A program made the translations under genes and the position numbers. The notes under the pieces are model-generated. The model searched no databases. It saw nothing but the letters and a program-made list of their open reading frames with translations, and was not told the DNA's origin. From the NCBI GenBank assembly GCA_017983695.1, contig JAGOAX010000001.1, positions 186,001 to 250,000 of the forward strand: a stretch of DNA of 64,000 bases, read 5' to 3'. The DNA comes from Ferruginibacter sp. (GTDB lineage Bacteria > Bacteroidota > Bacteroidia > Chitinophagales > Chitinophagaceae). Positions within the stretch are counted from its first letter, which is position 1, and each line of letters opens with the position of its first letter. Shown one piece after another: positions 61,437-64,000 of the stretch.

Positions 61437-62375
61437 TTATAATTTTTCGTTCACCTGCACTGTTCTTATTCCAAAATCCATTTTAGGTGCCAGGTATGCT
61501 CTTCTAAAAACCAACTGCCCTCTTTCAAAATTCAAAAAATCGGCAAACCCTGAACCCAGCCCAGAATAATTCTCTTTAACTATGTAATACAAACCACGTA
61601 CCAAAGGGTATCTTCTGCTTAAGATGCTTTGCTGGCTTGGCTTTACATAAGGTGTATCATTACAGGCCTTACATTTTAAGTAGGCCATTTTTACTTTCTT
61701 TAGCATGTTTACCTGTGCGGTATCTTCCGGGTTGCCGATCCAGCTGATACCCACTAAACCAATAGCATCTGTATTAGTCGCAATATAATCCAGCACTTCA
61801 CTGCTGTTTTTAACTGCTTTTACCACGCTGGTATCAAAACTTCCGCCATGTAATATACTATCGATGGTAAAACGTACCGTACTGGTTGCATTCAATCCGT
61901 CAAATACCACTTTTTTAGCATTTCCTTTTTTTCCCTGTAACAGTTCTTGCAGGCTTTCCAAAGAATACATAGTATCGATATTGTTCTTATTGGTAATAAC
62001 AGTAATTGCATCCCAGGCCAGCCGGTTACTTACGGGGGTATAGTTTAAAGAATCCGTATAAAACCTGCTTTCTTTACGGGTAAGTCCACGGGTAACAATA
62101 ATCATGCGATTGCTACTATCCTTATAAAAATCTTTAAAACATTCTGCCTCGGGTTTGTAATGTGCTATGATATGTGCATCGGGGAAAGAACCCTCGTACA
62201 CTTTTATGGCTTCTTCAATTACCGGGCGGAAGCTTTCATCCACACTGATATTGATAGTACCGCTGGTTGGTGTGTCGTTAACAACCTGTTTGTTTTTGCT
62301 ATCGTTATTGCAGGCACTTAATAATATACTGCATACAAATACAAAAAGAAAGAACGTATTTATCTTGTGCTTCAT
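61437..62375 (-). CDS. PstS-like substrate-binding lipoprotein
   Basis: The 312-residue protein has a lipoprotein signal (FVFVCSILLSAC at about 11-22). A PstS/PBP-like domain follows: GTINISVDESFRPVIEEAIKVYEGSFPDAHIIAHYKPEAECFKDF, a segment around MIIVTRGLTRKES, and GLNATSTVRFTIDSIL. The typical phosphate-binding loop is not obvious, so the ligand may not be phosphate. No Pst permease genes are near. It overlaps the preceding 85-residue gene by 1 nt, so it is translationally coupled to it. Confidence 0.83.
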   Translation of the reverse strand: MKHKINTFFLFVFVCSILLSACNNDSKNKQVVNDTPTSGTINISVDESFRPVIEEAIKVYEGSFPDAHIIAHYKPEAECFKDFYKDSSNRMIIVTRGLTRKESRFYTDSLNYTPVSNRLAWDAITVITNKNNIDTMYSLESLQELLQGKKGNAKKVVFDGLNATSTVRFTIDSILHGGSFDTSVVKAVKNSSEVLDYIATNTDAIGLVGISWIGNPEDTAQVNMLKKVKMAYLKCKACNDTPYVKPSQQSILSRRYPLVRGLYYIVKENYSGLGSGFADFLNFERGQLVFRRAYLAPKMDFGIRTVQVNEKL

Positions 62376-62632
62376 TAATTGCTGTAATAATTTTTCTTAT
62401 AACCCCTATACAATCTGAACAAGCCATATACCCAACATAAGCCAGCAAATAATTTTATTACCAGCGGATCGTATTGATTAATATATTGAGCGGTATATTT
62501 AGTTGGGAACATAAAGAAAAAACCAACCGCAATAAAAAACACGCCCATGGTATAATTGGTAATGCGGCGCATGCGTATTGCATTTTTTTCTCTGTCGCTT
62601 ATCTGTTCTTTTTCAAATTCTTCGAGTGCCAT
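62375..62632 (-). CDS. Small two-helix membrane protein
   Basis: The 85-residue protein has a charged N-terminus (EEFEKEQISDREKNAIRMRR), then two predicted membrane helices (TNYTMGVFFIAVGFFFMFP and LVIKLFAGLCWVYGLFRLY) and a basic tail. Family unknown. Its stop overlaps the ATG of the PstS-like gene. It follows a second TonB gene after a terminator-like hairpin ending 13 nt before its start. Confidence 0.75.
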   Translation of the reverse strand: MALEEFEKEQISDREKNAIRMRRITNYTMGVFFIAVGFFFMFPTKYTAQYINQYDPLVIKLFAGLCWVYGLFRLYRGYKKNYYSN

Positions 62633-62642
62633 AAAAGAGTTT

Positions 62643-62680
62643 TTAAAAACAACTGTAAGGTTTTGCCAAACCTTACAGTT
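62643..62680 (-). terminator. Hairpin/T-run between tonB2 and the small membrane protein
   Basis: AACTGTAAGGTTT (62651-62663) pairs with AAACCTTACAGTT (62668-62680), loop TGCC. On the minus strand GTTTTTAAAA follows, then the next start codon. It looks like a terminator or attenuator inside the operon. Confidence 0.75.
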
Positions 62681-62725
62681 AAAATATTTTTCGGACTGGC
62701 AATTTACAAAAATTATGGCGTATAA

Positions 62726-63538
62726 TCAGTTGTACGAAACAAACTTTACAGGAATAACATAATAAACTGATACGTTTTGTCCTCTCGTTTTTCCAGGTAC
62801 CCACTCCGGCATTTTTTTCAATACCCTTACCACCTCTTTATTAAATTCTTCGCCGCCATCCTGTACAGTGGTAAAGCCTTTTAATTTACCATCGTAGCCT
62901 ACTACAAATTTTATTCTTACACTTACCATTTCACCATCTTCCAAATCCCTGGGGTTAGTTAAATTTCTTTGCAAAAATTTTTTTAATGCTTCCATACCGC
63001 CGGGGAAAGAAGGCATTTCTTCAGCAGTTTCTGTTGGCGTAACATTATCAACAGGTTCTGTCTTCACCGGCTCGGTAATAGTACCTTTACCATCACCATC
63101 GCCTGCAGGTGGCTGTACAATACCGGGGCCGCTGCCCGTCGCATCACTAGTTTTATTGGCGAACCTGTCATTGTCAGTAATTACATCAATAGGTGGAACA
63201 CTGTCCGTAGTAATTACAATATTTTTTACAAATATTTTTGTGCTTACCGGCGTTTGTGCTGCTGCAGGAGTCTCCTTTTTAACAACTGGTTCAACTTTTT
63301 TTTCGGGCTGGGTAAAAATGGTTGTTGTTATCAAATCTTCCTGCATTTCTACGGTCTTTTTTTTATCAGGCATAAAAGTAAAAGCCGATAACACCAGCAC
63401 AATACCCAGCATTGCTGCAAGCGATTTCATTAAACGGTTGTCGTAAAATTTACGCAGGTCGTAAGCGCCATAGGCTTTGTTGCGGTTTTCGAAAAGGATG
63501 TCCAGCACATCGCTTTTAAGTATTAATTCTGTTTTCAT
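62726..63538 (-). CDS. TonB family protein (second copy)
   Basis: The 270-residue protein has the head LILKSDVLDILFENRNKAYGAYDLRKFYDNR, matching the first TonB (ILSADILDILFEGKNKQYGAYDLRKTYNKR), and one membrane helix (about 36-55). The spacer is less proline-rich and has Thr/Glu/Pro (TEPVKTEPVDNVTPTETAEE). The C-terminal domain is at about 180-270 (MPSFPGGMEALKKFLQRNL; FVVGYDGKLKGFTTVQDGGEEFN; PEWVPGKTRGQNVSVYYVIPVKF). No exbB/exbD is adjacent, so it would borrow those at 35-39 kb. Confidence 0.9.
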   Translation of the reverse strand: MKTELILKSDVLDILFENRNKAYGAYDLRKFYDNRLMKSLAAMLGIVLVLSAFTFMPDKKKTVEMQEDLITTTIFTQPEKKVEPVVKKETPAAAQTPVSTKIFVKNIVITTDSVPPIDVITDNDRFANKTSDATGSGPGIVQPPAGDGDGKGTITEPVKTEPVDNVTPTETAEEMPSFPGGMEALKKFLQRNLTNPRDLEDGEMVSVRIKFVVGYDGKLKGFTTVQDGGEEFNKEVVRVLKKMPEWVPGKTRGQNVSVYYVIPVKFVSYN

Positions 63539-63543
63539 TTTTT

Positions 63544-63576
63544 TGTTTTGAAATGATGAATGGTTGTTTCAAAACA
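63544..63576 (-). repeat. 10-bp inverted repeat before tonB2
   Basis: TGTTTTGAAA (63544-63553) and TTTCAAAACA (63567-63576) flank 13 bp, just upstream of the ATG. It is a possible leader hairpin or operator. Confidence 0.5.
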
Positions 63577-63662
63577 GGCGCTTGTTTGATATTAAGATGA
63601 GATTGCTTTAAGATTCCATAAAAGACATGACTAAAAGATACCCTCCGCACTAACTTTCAACT

Positions 63663-63691
63663 TTGAACCTTTCAACTTTCAATTATCTTTG
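63663..63691 (+). promoter_or_regulatory. Promoter of the phosphatase gene
   Basis: TTG (63663-63665), an 18-nt spacer and TATCTTTG (63684-63691). The -7 box ends only 4 bp before the ATG at 63696, suggesting a leaderless transcript. Confidence 0.55.
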
Positions 63692-63695
63692 CGCC

Positions 63696-64000
63696 ATGAA
63701 AATTTTGATGGTGTGCCTGGGCAATATTTGCAGGAGCCCGATGGCCGAAGGAATTTTACAACACAAAGCAGGGAAAGCAGGATTGAACTGGGAGGTGGAC
63801 AGTGCCGGAACCAATGGTTATCATACCGGGGAACCGCCGCATTATTTAAGCATTAAAGTAGCTTCGCAAAATGGTATCGATATCAGCTCACAAAGAAGCA
63901 GGAAATTTACAGCTGCAGATTTTGAACAGTATGATAAAATTTATGCCATGGCCGAAGATGTGCTTGATGATATGAAAATGATTGCAAAAAATAAATTCGA
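63696..64000 (+). CDS. Low-molecular-weight protein-tyrosine-phosphatase (3' truncated)
   Basis: The first 101 residues are in the window. The catalytic P-loop is at residues 6-14 in MVCLGNICRSPMAEG (Cys and Arg of CxxxxxRS, here CLGNICRS). VDSAGTNGYHTGEPPHYLS follows, then DISSQRSRKFTAADFEQYDKIYAMAEDV. The general-acid Asp lies later, outside the window. It removes phosphate from tyrosines, often regulating exopolysaccharide kinases. The C-terminus is beyond the edge. Confidence 0.95.
   Translation, partial: MKILMVCLGNICRSPMAEGILQHKAGKAGLNWEVDSAGTNGYHTGEPPHYLSIKVASQNGIDISSQRSRKFTAADFEQYDKIYAMAEDVLDDMKMIAKNKF

Noticed and set aside
61437..62375. Calling the lipoprotein a true phosphate-transport PstS
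   Set aside because: No pstCAB or phoU nearby and the phosphate loop is not clear by eye.

Overview
The window looks like chromosomal DNA of a Bacteroidota member, most probably family Chitinophagaceae. Supporting signs are moderately low GC, secreted proteins ending in type IX secretion (T9SS) sorting domains, several small outer-membrane beta-barrel proteins, a PPTase/DUF2130/DUF5777 gene set typical of the phylum, a nuoA-N operon with separate nuoC and nuoD and a short NuoG, and promoters of the TTG-N19-TAnnTTTG type (clearest before the DEAD-box helicase and before nuoA). No phage, insertion sequence, CRISPR array or rRNA gene was seen.

Layout. 1-10.2 kb: housekeeping genes (TspO, dCTP deaminase, phosphopantetheinyl transferase, M90 peptidase, DUF2130 protein, tRNA-Leu(CAG), DMT exporter, DapD, heptosyltransferase-like GT9, TsaC/YrdC, two outer-membrane proteins). 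10.2-13.9 kb: a DEAD-box RNA helicase with a consensus promoter and a roughly 200-nt leader, then an acetyl-CoA hydrolase/CoA-transferase. 13.9-21.4 kb: a divergent redox cluster. Leftward are a DUF5777 barrel and two lipoproteins with unusual CX4CH/CXCH haem sites. Rightward are a small RR-motif protein, a Tat-type 4-cluster Fe-S protein lacking one cysteine, an NrfD/PsrC membrane subunit, a membrane-anchored periplasmic protein and a monohaem cytochrome c. 22-33.9 kb: an OmpA-family protein, a 1783-residue T9SS surface protein with six exactly 288-bp tandem units, a second T9SS protein with a co-transcribed secreted partner, and a lipoprotein-type histidine kinase with a LytTR response regulator. 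33.9-43.2 kb: mnmE, a TonB/ExbD/ExbD/ExbD/ExbB energy-transduction cluster, an 847-residue zinc metalloprotease and a MacB-type permease. 43.3-59.5 kb: the complete complex I operon nuoA-N on the minus strand, interrupted by four secreted-protein genes between nuoE and nuoF and one between nuoK and nuoJ. 59.6-64 kb: TPR protein, PstS-like lipoprotein, small membrane protein, a second TonB protein, and the start of a low-molecular-weight phosphatase.

The most interesting signal is a set of paired direct repeats of TTTGAGGCTGAA, spaced 21-22 bp, at four places. They lie before the giant T9SS protein (two sites), before the operon of the smaller T9SS protein, and before the kinase gene. This spacing is that of LytTR-regulator operators, and the LytTR regulator is encoded directly alongside. 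The genes and sites together look like a self-contained surface-protein regulon that I do not recognise as described. Second is the 14-21 kb cluster, which has the parts for carrying electrons from quinol to the outer membrane.

All coordinates come from reading the sequence by eye. No similarity search was run.
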